The notes beneath the pieces were generated by a model, which saw only the letters and a program-made list of their open reading frames with translations, was not told the DNA's origin and did not search any database. A program made the position numbers and the translations under genes. DNA of 64,000 bases, taken from NCBI GenBank assembly GCA_040386935.1, contig JAZKEQ010000020.1, positions 1-64,000 on the forward strand, in the 5' to 3' direction. Origin of the DNA: JABMMZ01 sp040386935. Its GTDB lineage: Bacteria > Bacteroidota > Bacteroidia > NS11-12g > UBA955. Below, piece after piece: positions 44,478-52,344 of this stretch (the first letter of the stretch is position 1; each line of letters starts with the position of its first letter).

Positions 44478-46173
44478 ACGCCTGCTCCTTTTTGTATCAC
44501 TGTTAGGTTTTTCATTATCTGTTACAGCAAGAGAGAGTTATTATTACTATCTGGTTTATTTAAAGGATAAGCTCTATCAAAGCAATGCATCTTTTTCAGT
44601 ACAGCATCCTGAACAATTTCTGAGTCCCAAGGCTTTAGCGAGAAGACAAAAATATGGTGTTGCCATTTCTGAATCCGATTTACCTGTTAGCGAGCAATAC
44701 GTGATGCAAATATCCGCCATCAAAAGTTGCGAGGTATGGAACCGCAGTAAATGGTTGAATGCCGTAGAAATAAGAACACAGGACAGCAGCATCGTAAAAA
44801 CTATTCAATCGCTATATTTTGTAGAACGCATACAGTTTTTGGGCTATGTAACAGAAGATGAGATACCAAAGTCTAAAATAGACAGCAGTTTTTTCGATCA
44901 GTTGACGCTTCAAGAATCTCCACTCTTCAATGAAACAACTTATGGTCGCAGCTACCAGCAGAATAGCCTTATTAATATTCCACCGCTTCACCGTTTGAAT
45001 TATTTAGGCAATGGTATTACCATCGCGGTATTTGATGCAGGATTTAATAATGTCTATCAAACACCCGGCATGCTTTTTAAAACCGGAGGCGTTATTTGTA
45101 AAGATTTTGTTACCCACGACAACAGTGTTTGGGAGGACGATCGCCATGGGGCCAATGTTCTAAGCTTTATGCGCACGTATGATCCGGGTACTTATATTGG
45201 AACTGCTCCTATGAGTAATTACATATTAATCAGAACAGAACAAGCTTCATCTGAATTTCCTACAGAAGAAATGAATTGGCTGTCTGCTGCTGAATTTGCA
45301 GATAGTATAGGGGTTGACATGATCAGCTCATCGTTGGGTTATACAGAATTTGATGATAAACAACTCAGTCATACCCATGCCGATTTAAATGGAAAAAAAA
45401 GCATCATTGCCAATGCAGCTAATATGGCCAACAGCAAAGGCATTGTGGTTATAGTGAGTGCCGGTAATGAAGGTAAAAGCAGTTGGCGAAAAATAGGCAC
45501 CCCTGCAGATGCTCAAGGAGTTATCAGTATTGGTGCTACGGATAGTGAAGGATTTTATGCCGATTTCAGTTCTTTTGGTTTAAGTGCCGATGGGCGCATT
45601 AAGCCTGACTTAGTAGTGATGGGAAAAAAAGCTTATGTCGCTTCACCCGGTGGCACTTATCAGGGCAATGGCACATCGTATTCCACACCACTATTTGCAG
45701 GTGCTATGGCCTGTTTAATGGAAGCCTGCCCCAATAAAAGTATTGATGAACTTAAAGCTGCCTTGATTGCTTCATCATCGCATTTTTATAATCCTGACTC
45801 TGCCTATGGTTATGGCATTCCTGATTTGGCATTAGCTGCATTTATATGCGGCAATACACAAATAGCAGATACTGCTCAGGATCAATTTTGGCAAAATGAG
45901 TATCCTGTATATTTCCAAAACCAACTGATACATTTCAGAAGTTCAAAAGATCAGACCATACAATTGGTGATAAAAGTGAAAACAAAAAAACGCTGGAAAA
46001 CCATCAGCAGCAAAAGCATTGTGATAAAAAAAGGGGAATGGATACACAACAATGATTTAAAAATTTTTATTGATCAACGGAGCAAATTAAAAAAACGCAA
46101 ACGCTACAAAGAATTGCAATTTGATCTTATTTCTCCTTCAGCCACCTACATGCGCAGTTTTACATTTCAGTAG
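44467..46173 (+). CDS. Secreted S8 family serine peptidase (subtilase)
   Basis: The 568 residues start at ATG 44467 with a signal peptide MFPKRLLLFVSLLGFSLSVTA. The frame can be extended to 44353, but that part lies within the preceding gene and lacks a signal. The catalytic triad is visible: Asp in IAVFDAGFNN, His in DDRHGANVLSF, Ser in GNGTSYSTPLFAG, plus the oxyanion SAGNEG. The C-terminal domain of about 90 residues is beta-rich and lysine-rich and lacks a recognisable T9SS motif, unusual among Bacteroidota subtilases. Role inferred: exported or periplasmic proteolysis, with the two lipoproteins as possible partners. Confidence 0.88.
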   Translation: MFPKRLLLFVSLLGFSLSVTARESYYYYLVYLKDKLYQSNASFSVQHPEQFLSPKALARRQKYGVAISESDLPVSEQYVMQISAIKSCEVWNRSKWLNAVEIRTQDSSIVKTIQSLYFVERIQFLGYVTEDEIPKSKIDSSFFDQLTLQESPLFNETTYGRSYQQNSLINIPPLHRLNYLGNGITIAVFDAGFNNVYQTPGMLFKTGGVICKDFVTHDNSVWEDDRHGANVLSFMRTYDPGTYIGTAPMSNYILIRTEQASSEFPTEEMNWLSAAEFADSIGVDMISSSLGYTEFDDKQLSHTHADLNGKKSIIANAANMANSKGIVVIVSAGNEGKSSWRKIGTPADAQGVISIGATDSEGFYADFSSFGLSADGRIKPDLVVMGKKAYVASPGGTYQGNGTSYSTPLFAGAMACLMEACPNKSIDELKAALIASSSHFYNPDSAYGYGIPDLALAAFICGNTQIADTAQDQFWQNEYPVYFQNQLIHFRSSKDQTIQLVIKVKTKKRWKTISSKSIVIKKGEWIHNNDLKIFIDQRSKLKKRKRYKELQFDLISPSATYMRSFTFQ

Positions 46174-46193
46174 TGAAATTTAAAAAAATTATG

Positions 46194-46201
46194 TAGGTTT
46201 G
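46194..46201 (+). promoter_or_regulatory. -7 element of icd
   Basis: TAGGTTTG, exact TAnnTTTG, 34 bp before the icd ATG. No TTG at the expected -33. Confidence 0.5.
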
Positions 46202-46235
46202 CGATTAGTTAAAAACACTCACCTCAATTATAGAT

Positions 46236-47471
46236 ATGCAAAAAATTAAAGTAGCCAATCCTGTTGTGGAATTAGATGGCGATGAAATGACCCGTATTAT
46301 TTGGCAATTTATTAAAGACAAATTAATACTGCCTTACCTTGAACTCGATATCAAGTATTATGACTTGGGTATGGAGTACCGCGATGCCACTAACGATCAG
46401 GTAACAATAGATGCTGCTGAAGCCATTAAGAAATATAGTGTAGGTATTAAATGTGCCACCATTACACCTGATGAGGCCCGTGTAAAAGAGTTTAATTTAA
46501 AACAAATGTGGAAGTCGCCAAATGGCACTATCCGTAACATATTAGACGGTACTGTTTTCCGCGAACCGATTGTTTGTAAGAATGTACCGCGTTTAGTTCC
46601 TAACTGGACCGCTCCTATTTGCATTGGCCGTCATGCTTTTGGCGACCAATACCGTGCAACTGATTTTGTAACAAAAGGTAAAGGTAAACTGACTGTTAAA
46701 TTTGAAGGCGAAGATGGCACTGTTCAGGAATTTGAAGTATTTAACTTTAAAGGTGATGGCGTTGCTTTGACTATGTACAACACCGATGAATCAATCAAAG
46801 GATTTGCGCATTCATGTTTTAATACAGCCTTACAAAAAGGTTGGCCATTATATCTTTCAACTAAAAACACCATCCTGAAAAAATACGATGGCCGTTTCAA
46901 AGATATTTTTGAAGAAATATACAATGCTGATTATAAAGCAAAATACGAAGCTGCAGGTATTACCTACGAACACCGCTTAATTGACGACATGGTAGCCTCT
47001 GCTTTAAAGTGGAACGGTAACTTTGTATGGGCTTGTAAAAACTACGATGGTGATGTTCAATCTGATACTGTTGCTCAAGGATTTGGTTCATTGGGATTAA
47101 TGACCTCGACACTGGTAACACCGGATGGTAAAATAATGGAAGCAGAAGCTGCACACGGCACTGTAACCCGTCACTTCCGCGACCACCAGGCAGGTAAACC
47201 AACTTCAACCAATCCTATCGCATCAATTTTTGCATGGACCAGAGGTTTGGAATTCAGAGGTAAGTTGGATGGCAATCAGGAGCTGATTAATTTCTGTAAC
47301 ACACTTGAAAAAGTATGTGTTGAAGTAGTTGAAAGTGGTAAAATGACTAAAGATTTAGCTGTTTGTATCCATGGCAATAAAGTAACTCATGGTGAACATT
47401 ATTTGTATACTGAAGAGTTTCTTGATGCTTTAGATTCAGCATTGAAAGCCAAATTATCATTGACTGCGTAA
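46236..47471 (+). CDS. icd: NADP-dependent isocitrate dehydrogenase
   Basis: The 411-residue enzyme is of the dimeric eukaryote-like IDH class, not the E. coli type: VELDGDEMTRIIW, KSPNGTIRNILDG, DGDVQSDTVAQGFGSLG and EAAHGTVTRH are all present. It converts isocitrate to 2-oxoglutarate in the TCA cycle, giving NADPH. Monocistronic, with a -7 element upstream and an intrinsic terminator downstream. Confidence 0.96.
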   Translation: MQKIKVANPVVELDGDEMTRIIWQFIKDKLILPYLELDIKYYDLGMEYRDATNDQVTIDAAEAIKKYSVGIKCATITPDEARVKEFNLKQMWKSPNGTIRNILDGTVFREPIVCKNVPRLVPNWTAPICIGRHAFGDQYRATDFVTKGKGKLTVKFEGEDGTVQEFEVFNFKGDGVALTMYNTDESIKGFAHSCFNTALQKGWPLYLSTKNTILKKYDGRFKDIFEEIYNADYKAKYEAAGITYEHRLIDDMVASALKWNGNFVWACKNYDGDVQSDTVAQGFGSLGLMTSTLVTPDGKIMEAEAAHGTVTRHFRDHQAGKPTSTNPIASIFAWTRGLEFRGKLDGNQELINFCNTLEKVCVEVVESGKMTKDLAVCIHGNKVTHGEHYLYTEEFLDALDSALKAKLSLTA

Positions 47472-47499
47472 TTCAGTTCCTCATAAAATTTTTGAAAGG

Positions 47500-47531
47500 T
47501 GCCGGTACTTTAAACAGTATCGGCATTTTTT
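47500..47531 (+). terminator. Rho-independent terminator of icd
   Basis: Ten-bp stem TGCCGGTACT / AGTATCGGCA (one G-T pair), 6-nt loop, then six T. It lies between icd and the convergent arginase gene. Confidence 0.88.
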
Positions 47532-47532
47532 A

Positions 47533-48477
47533 TTAATGTGTTAATCCGTGATGCAACAAATGTGCAATGACTTTCGCCATGGCTTTGCCTTCACCATCCA
47601 ATTGCGGATTAACTTCTGTAATCTCGAATGCACCAATTTTAGGATGCGACATTAAGGTACTGAATATCATTTCAGCCTGTTCAACAGAAAGACCATCAGG
47701 TGCTGTGGTACCTGTTCCTACAGATACTGTCGGGTCGAGCGAATCGGCATCAAATGAAATATATAGCAAATCACAATCTTTGAGATAATAACAGGCATCG
47801 CTAATCACCTGTTTCATGCCTTTTGCTCGGATATCATTGGGTTCAAAAGTTTTGATTCCTACTTTGTCAATGATCACCCATTCTTCATCTTCAGCATCGC
47901 GCACACCAATCAATACTAAATCTTTGATATCAAACTTTGGAGAGATGTTATTCAATCCAAGTTGTTTCAACTGGTCCCAATAATAAGCCACATCTTCGGC
48001 CACTTCATTTTTTTGAAGATCGAGATGGTCGAGACCGGCTAAAGCAGCCAATGGCATTCCGTGAATATTGCCCGATGGTGTCGTATAAGGTGAGTGTAAA
48101 TCAGCGTGGGCATCAACCCAAATAACACCAATGCGTTTATCCGGATGAGCATTTTTTAAACCACTTAATCCGCCAATCGCATTGCTATGATCGCCCGATA
48201 AGATAATAGGGAATCGTTTACTTTCTATTGTTTTAACAACTTTGTCATTGAGTTCACCCATTGCTTCAACAATATCTTCGATGTGTTTACCGAAGTCGTG
48301 CGCAATGTATTGGGTGTTCATGGTGTGGTGATTCACCAGTTCGAATTCGTTGATCACAATACCCAATGCTTCAACCTCGTCTTTTACAGCCTGTGGACCT
48401 TGTCCTGCACCGGCTTTACCGGCACCAATATCGGAAGTGGACAAAATAAATAAGGGCTGATTTTTTTCATTTAACAT
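47533..48477 (-). CDS. rocF: Arginase
   Basis: Ureohydrolase splitting arginine into ornithine and urea. The 314 residues from ATG 48477 (MLNEKNQPLF) contain the dimanganese ligand motifs SGDHSN, DAHADLHSP and SFDADSLDP. The SGNIHGMPLAAL motif favours arginase over agmatinase. A longer frame to a TTG at 48555 adds 26 residues with no family match and is rejected. Single gene. Confidence 0.9.
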   Translation of the reverse strand: MLNEKNQPLFILSTSDIGAGKAGAGQGPQAVKDEVEALGIVINEFELVNHHTMNTQYIAHDFGKHIEDIVEAMGELNDKVVKTIESKRFPIILSGDHSNAIGGLSGLKNAHPDKRIGVIWVDAHADLHSPYTTPSGNIHGMPLAALAGLDHLDLQKNEVAEDVAYYWDQLKQLGLNNISPKFDIKDLVLIGVRDAEDEEWVIIDKVGIKTFEPNDIRAKGMKQVISDACYYLKDCDLLYISFDADSLDPTVSVGTGTTAPDGLSVEQAEMIFSTLMSHPKIGAFEITEVNPQLDGEGKAMAKVIAHLLHHGLTH

Positions 48478-48570
48478 ACAGATGAGGTGTTTTTGTCGTT
48501 TGATTTGAGTAGACAATAACACTGCAAATTTCGTGGAATAAAGGTAGACTGCCAAATTTTGGACATAAAG

Positions 48571-48596
48571 AAGCCCGAAGATTGCTCTCCGGGCTT
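48571..48596 (-). terminator. Terminator-like hairpin downstream of the ECF sigma gene
   Basis: AAGCCCG and CGGGCTT arms around a 12-nt loop, 36 bp past the sigma-factor stop. The following T run is short (CTTTAT), so termination strength is uncertain. Confidence 0.5.
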
Positions 48597-48632
48597 TATT
48601 GTTTATGGCAAAACAATGTGCTTTAAAATGGT

Positions 48633-49217
48633 TTATCCCTGAAGGAAGGCCGCTTTTTCTTCAATCATCTTTTTAAGATTGATGAGTGCGTAGCGCATTC
48701 TGCCGAGGGCAGTGTTTAAACTGCAATTGGTAAGATCAGCAATCTCTTTGAAACTCAAATCACCATAGTGTCGCAAAATCAAAACTTCTTTTTGCTCTAC
48801 CGGTAATTGTTTAATCAAATCTCGCAACGCGTGTTTGTTCTGTTGTGAGATAGTGGCATCCTCAGAATTTTTTTGTACAAAATTCATGTTGGCAAAAATG
48901 TCATCACTTTCGGTAGAAGAAATGGTAGGCATGCGTTTCGTTTTACGGAAATAGTCCATAGCCAGATTTCTTGCAATCCTGATAACCCAAGGTAAGAATT
49001 TTCCATTTTCTTCGTACTGACCTTTCTGCAGGGTATGAATCACCCTTAAGAAGGTATCTTGGAAAATGTCTTCTGCAATGTAACGGTCATTCACAACTAA
49101 TTGAATAGCTGTAAACACTTTTGTCTTGTAACGGTTAATAATCATTTCCATACATGCCTCATTGCCGGCCATGTATAATGCTATTAACTCTTCATCGTTT
49201 GTGTGATGCCTGTTCAT
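48633..49217 (-). CDS. RNA polymerase sigma factor, ECF family
   Basis: The 194-residue protein has region 2 (about 20-95; DIFQDTFLRVIHTL, RIARNLAMDYFRK) and region 4 (about 125-185; LPVEQKEVLILRHYGDLSFKEIA, split over two helices, then the NTALGRMRYAL recognition helix). It would direct RNA polymerase to an alternative promoter set. No anti-sigma gene is adjacent, unlike classic ECF pairs. A perfect GGAGG lies 7 nt before the ATG, which is rare for this phylum. Confidence 0.93.
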   Translation of the reverse strand: MNRHHTNDEELIALYMAGNEACMEMIINRYKTKVFTAIQLVVNDRYIAEDIFQDTFLRVIHTLQKGQYEENGKFLPWVIRIARNLAMDYFRKTKRMPTISSTESDDIFANMNFVQKNSEDATISQQNKHALRDLIKQLPVEQKEVLILRHYGDLSFKEIADLTNCSLNTALGRMRYALINLKKMIEEKAAFLQG

Positions 49218-49224
49218 ACTAAAA

Positions 49225-49229
49225 CCTCC
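49225..49229 (-). promoter_or_regulatory. Strong Shine-Dalgarno (GGAGG) of the ECF sigma gene
   Basis: GGAGG on the minus strand with a 7-nt spacer to the ATG. I saw no comparable site before other genes in the window, which fits the known neglect of Shine-Dalgarno pairing in Bacteroidota. Confidence 0.7.
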
Positions 49230-49412
49230 ATTTTTTAGTTAAAGGCTGATTTACCTTTGGTATATTTGGATCTTATAAGCGGGTTTGGTTTAGTATATTT
49301 TACTTATAGGCTTTCTAGAATTTTAATCGAATAATAATGCAATTTAATATAAATTATTGACAATGCAAATTTTATTTTAAAAAATTTTTAACTGTAAATT
49401 AATTAAAGTGCC

Positions 49413-50636
49413 TTAGGACTTTAACGTATAAGAGGCATTTTTCTTTTCAGTTGCCATCTGCCATACAATAGCAACAGCCAGCACCAGTTCACCTATTGCT
49501 AATATATTGCAATTCTCCAGAAAGTACATGGCAGGGCGACCGATAATAGCCTCGTTTGATAAACAAAGGGCCACACCTGAACTGATGAAACAAATTAAAA
49601 CACCGCGCCCTACCCTTTTCAATGATAAATAATGCGATAGCATAAAGAACCCGGGCAATGCATAGATATAATTGGCTTTCCAGGCTACAGGTGTCAACAA
49701 TGGAATTAATGTAATAACCAGAATGAATGTATGTAAAACAAACAACGGGTGCTTTTCGTAAATCGCTTTATAAAACACACTTACAAATCCAATTACTAAG
49801 AAAACTATAACGATGTAATACAACCGCTGAATGGCATGATAATCAAGCGATGCCAAAGAAGGAAATTCATTGACCGCCAAATTTTCTGAAGAAAGCAGTC
49901 TCACCATAGCCGATATCATGGATTGATTGCGGTGAATGATGGTTTGTGGAACCGATGCGATATGCTGGTCCCAATGTTCAAAATAAAGTAAACTTTGTTC
50001 AGGTCCAAATACTATGACACATAGTATCAATGTGATGATAATACCTGCGATAACCGAAAACACCATTCGCCATTGTCTGAAAATAATAAACACAGGTAGC
50101 AGAAAAATATTGAATACCTTCCCTCCTATTGACAAGCCCATCAATAAACCTGAAGCTATTGACTTAGTACGTTCCTTATTTAATACATAACAACATGCAG
50201 CCAGCATCACCACATTTATTTGCAAATAAATTAAGTTGTCCATAAAGGCACGACAGCAAAGAAAAAAAGCAAGAAAGTAATAGGGTGTTTGTAAATGTTG
50301 CCAAACCATCTTATTGGTCAATGATTCATTGCGAAGCACCGACAGCATGACTTTGATACAGTAAAAAAAAGACGCAAATAATACCACCATCCAAAGTACT
50401 CTTACACCAATAAAACTCCAGCTGTCCATAATCGCTAAAGGCACAGAGAATATACTGAAAGCAGGTGGCCAGGTATTGAACATGTCGCTGTAAATGTCGC
50501 CTTTGCTTAGCACCAGATTGCCTGCATTGACATACCCGATAAAGTCACCGTTTTCTTTTACTTTGGTAATGGCGAATACAACCAATACAATACATAAAAG
50601 ATAGGGCAGATATTTAAATAGATTGTTTGTTTTCAA
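49413..50636 (-). CDS. GT87 / DUF2029-like polytopic glycosyltransferase
   Basis: The 407-residue protein has about ten membrane segments. GDFIGYVNAGNLVLSKGDIY near the N terminus, NTWPPAFSIFSVPLA and GLSIGGKVFNIFLLPVF match the GT87 (DUF2029) family, whose known members are polyprenyl-phosphate-mannose-dependent mannosyltransferases. The first membrane segment requires a TTG start at 50636, since a stop lies two codons upstream and the next Met is about 70 codons in. TATCTTTG at 50658-50651 would start transcription a few bases before. Single gene. The 195-bp gap to the sigma gene holds only AT-rich DNA. Confidence 0.8.
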   Translation of the reverse strand: MKTNNLFKYLPYLLCIVLVVFAITKVKENGDFIGYVNAGNLVLSKGDIYSDMFNTWPPAFSIFSVPLAIMDSWSFIGVRVLWMVVLFASFFYCIKVMLSVLRNESLTNKMVWQHLQTPYYFLAFFLCCRAFMDNLIYLQINVVMLAACCYVLNKERTKSIASGLLMGLSIGGKVFNIFLLPVFIIFRQWRMVFSVIAGIIITLILCVIVFGPEQSLLYFEHWDQHIASVPQTIIHRNQSMISAMVRLLSSENLAVNEFPSLASLDYHAIQRLYYIVIVFLVIGFVSVFYKAIYEKHPLFVLHTFILVITLIPLLTPVAWKANYIYALPGFFMLSHYLSLKRVGRGVLICFISSGVALCLSNEAIIGRPAMYFLENCNILAIGELVLAVAIVWQMATEKKNASYTLKS

Positions 50637-50710
50637 GTATTAAGTGGCTCCAAAGATAAGGAGTGAATTTCACTTAATCTCTGCATTAAGAATAAAACAG
50701 GTAAGCAGGA

Positions 50711-52162
50711 TTACTGATATTCATAGGCCCCAAGGTCGGGTTTTGAATCTCTGCTTTTATCTTCTAAATCAATTGTCACGCCTATCAGCAAAGCACTATC
50801 TCTGGCAGGTGAATCTGATTTTATTTTCAATAAGCTTTTGGATGGTTCTTCAAATTTGGGATCATTGTTAACACCACCCCCTGTTGTTTTATTTGTAATA
50901 TAGTAATTACTAACACCAATCTTGCCTTTGTATCTCAATAAATTTTTCTGAATGATGGAAGGATTAGGCAAATTTTGGGAGGCATGCAAATCAAAGAAAA
51001 ATTCTGTTTCATTTGGTCCGTTGATGATGTTATTGACAATTGTAAAACCGATGGGATATGTTTTAACCACTACTTTATTGTCGTTGCGCTCCTGATTGCT
51101 GATAATGAAATGCGGGTCTTTGCTACCTGCGCTCACATTGTTCATTGTACAGTGGTAAAACTCATATTGTCCTCCCAGTTGGGCGTAAAACAATGCGATG
51201 GCACAATTGCTGACTACAGTATTCTGACAAAAGATACTGCCTGTTCTTCCCCATATACCAAGACCCGACATGTTTTTTATAATGGAATTGGTAATGGTTA
51301 ATTTAGGATTGGCGTTGTTTGAGAGCGAGTCGACCCTGACACCGTAAGTAGCATTTTTGATGATGGCATGGTGAATGACATTGTCAACACTGGTTCTGTA
51401 AAACCCAATGCCCTGCCATTGCCCGGGCTTATCGGCAAAACTATTATCGAGGCGGTCGCCTTCAAATATCACAGGATTGCTTTGGGTGCCATTTACTTTC
51501 AAGGTTCCCAATACATTTAAAGCATGGTAGTAATATTTGACATTATTGGTATCAACCAGTACTGAGTTGGTGGTGCTGTAAACATGAATACCCGGACCTA
51601 TTGTAAGTGTAACACCAACATCGATAAAACTTGTATTGACAATGACATAAGGTTTATCATTGAGTATCCACGAGGTATTGACTTCAAAAACGGTATCCTT
51701 AAAATAATAGGCATCCCAACCATAGGCGGCTAACTGAACATATTGAAGATTGCCATTGGTTTCAAATTCAATACTGTCGCGCACTAAAATGGGATTGGTG
51801 GCATTATTGGCTTCGAGTGTTGCTTCAACAAATACCCAAGTACTGTCTTTTGGCAATATTTCAATGTCTTGAATAATCGTACCGCTTCTGCCATCCACAT
51901 TAATTCTATAAACTGAATTGCTTCCTCCACCCAGTCTCACATTCATTTTCACTGTTTCGTTGTAGGGATTGCGTACCATGAATTGTTTATTGATAGAGCG
52001 TGGATAAGGACTGCCGGGCAGTTTGGTAAACACCGTATCAAAATATACGGTATCGGTACTAAAGCCCATCGTTCCGGGGCCTTTCAGTATGCGCTCATCC
52101 TTGCGGCAGGCAGACATTATCAATAACAAAAAGCAAACGCTCAACAGATATTTATTCAACAT
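50711..52162 (-). CDS. Lipoprotein with right-handed parallel beta-helix
   Basis: The 483 residues from ATG 52162 begin with a lipoprotein signal whose lipobox is LLIMSAC. The longer frame to 52246 would bury this signal and is rejected. After a beta-sandwich-like part (DTVYFDTVFTKLPGSPYPR), the second half has regularly spaced hydrophobic and Asn/Gly residues (TITNSIIKNMSGLGI, NTVVSNCAIALFY) typical of beta-helix coils. The C terminus ends with the RDSKPDLGAYEYQ motif seen in many such surface proteins. Possible polysaccharide binding; no catalytic site can be assigned. Confidence 0.8.
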   Translation of the reverse strand: MLNKYLLSVCFLLLIMSACRKDERILKGPGTMGFSTDTVYFDTVFTKLPGSPYPRSINKQFMVRNPYNETVKMNVRLGGGSNSVYRINVDGRSGTIIQDIEILPKDSTWVFVEATLEANNATNPILVRDSIEFETNGNLQYVQLAAYGWDAYYFKDTVFEVNTSWILNDKPYVIVNTSFIDVGVTLTIGPGIHVYSTTNSVLVDTNNVKYYYHALNVLGTLKVNGTQSNPVIFEGDRLDNSFADKPGQWQGIGFYRTSVDNVIHHAIIKNATYGVRVDSLSNNANPKLTITNSIIKNMSGLGIWGRTGSIFCQNTVVSNCAIALFYAQLGGQYEFYHCTMNNVSAGSKDPHFIISNQERNDNKVVVKTYPIGFTIVNNIINGPNETEFFFDLHASQNLPNPSIIQKNLLRYKGKIGVSNYYITNKTTGGGVNNDPKFEEPSKSLLKIKSDSPARDSALLIGVTIDLEDKSRDSKPDLGAYEYQ

Positions 52163-52344
52163 GCGATTAATGGTCCAAAAATACGGGTTTAGTTCGTAAT
52201 ACGGAATTTGAACGTATGGTCGGGTCAAATATTGTATTAATGACAAATTATTACAAATGATAAAACATAAAGGACTTTTTTTTAAGTAAATTGCAGCATT
52301 ATAATTTTTAGTTGCGTCTAATTTATAAAATTAACAATTTTAAG

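Noticed and set aside
49245..49275. Two + strand TAnnTTTG matches upstream of the sigma gene
   Set aside because: No plus-strand gene follows, no paired -33 elements, and such 8-mers are expected by chance about every 2 kb in DNA of this composition.
49218..49412. Possible small RNA in the AT-rich gap before the sigma gene
   Set aside because: No stable GC-bearing hairpin followed by a T tract could be found.
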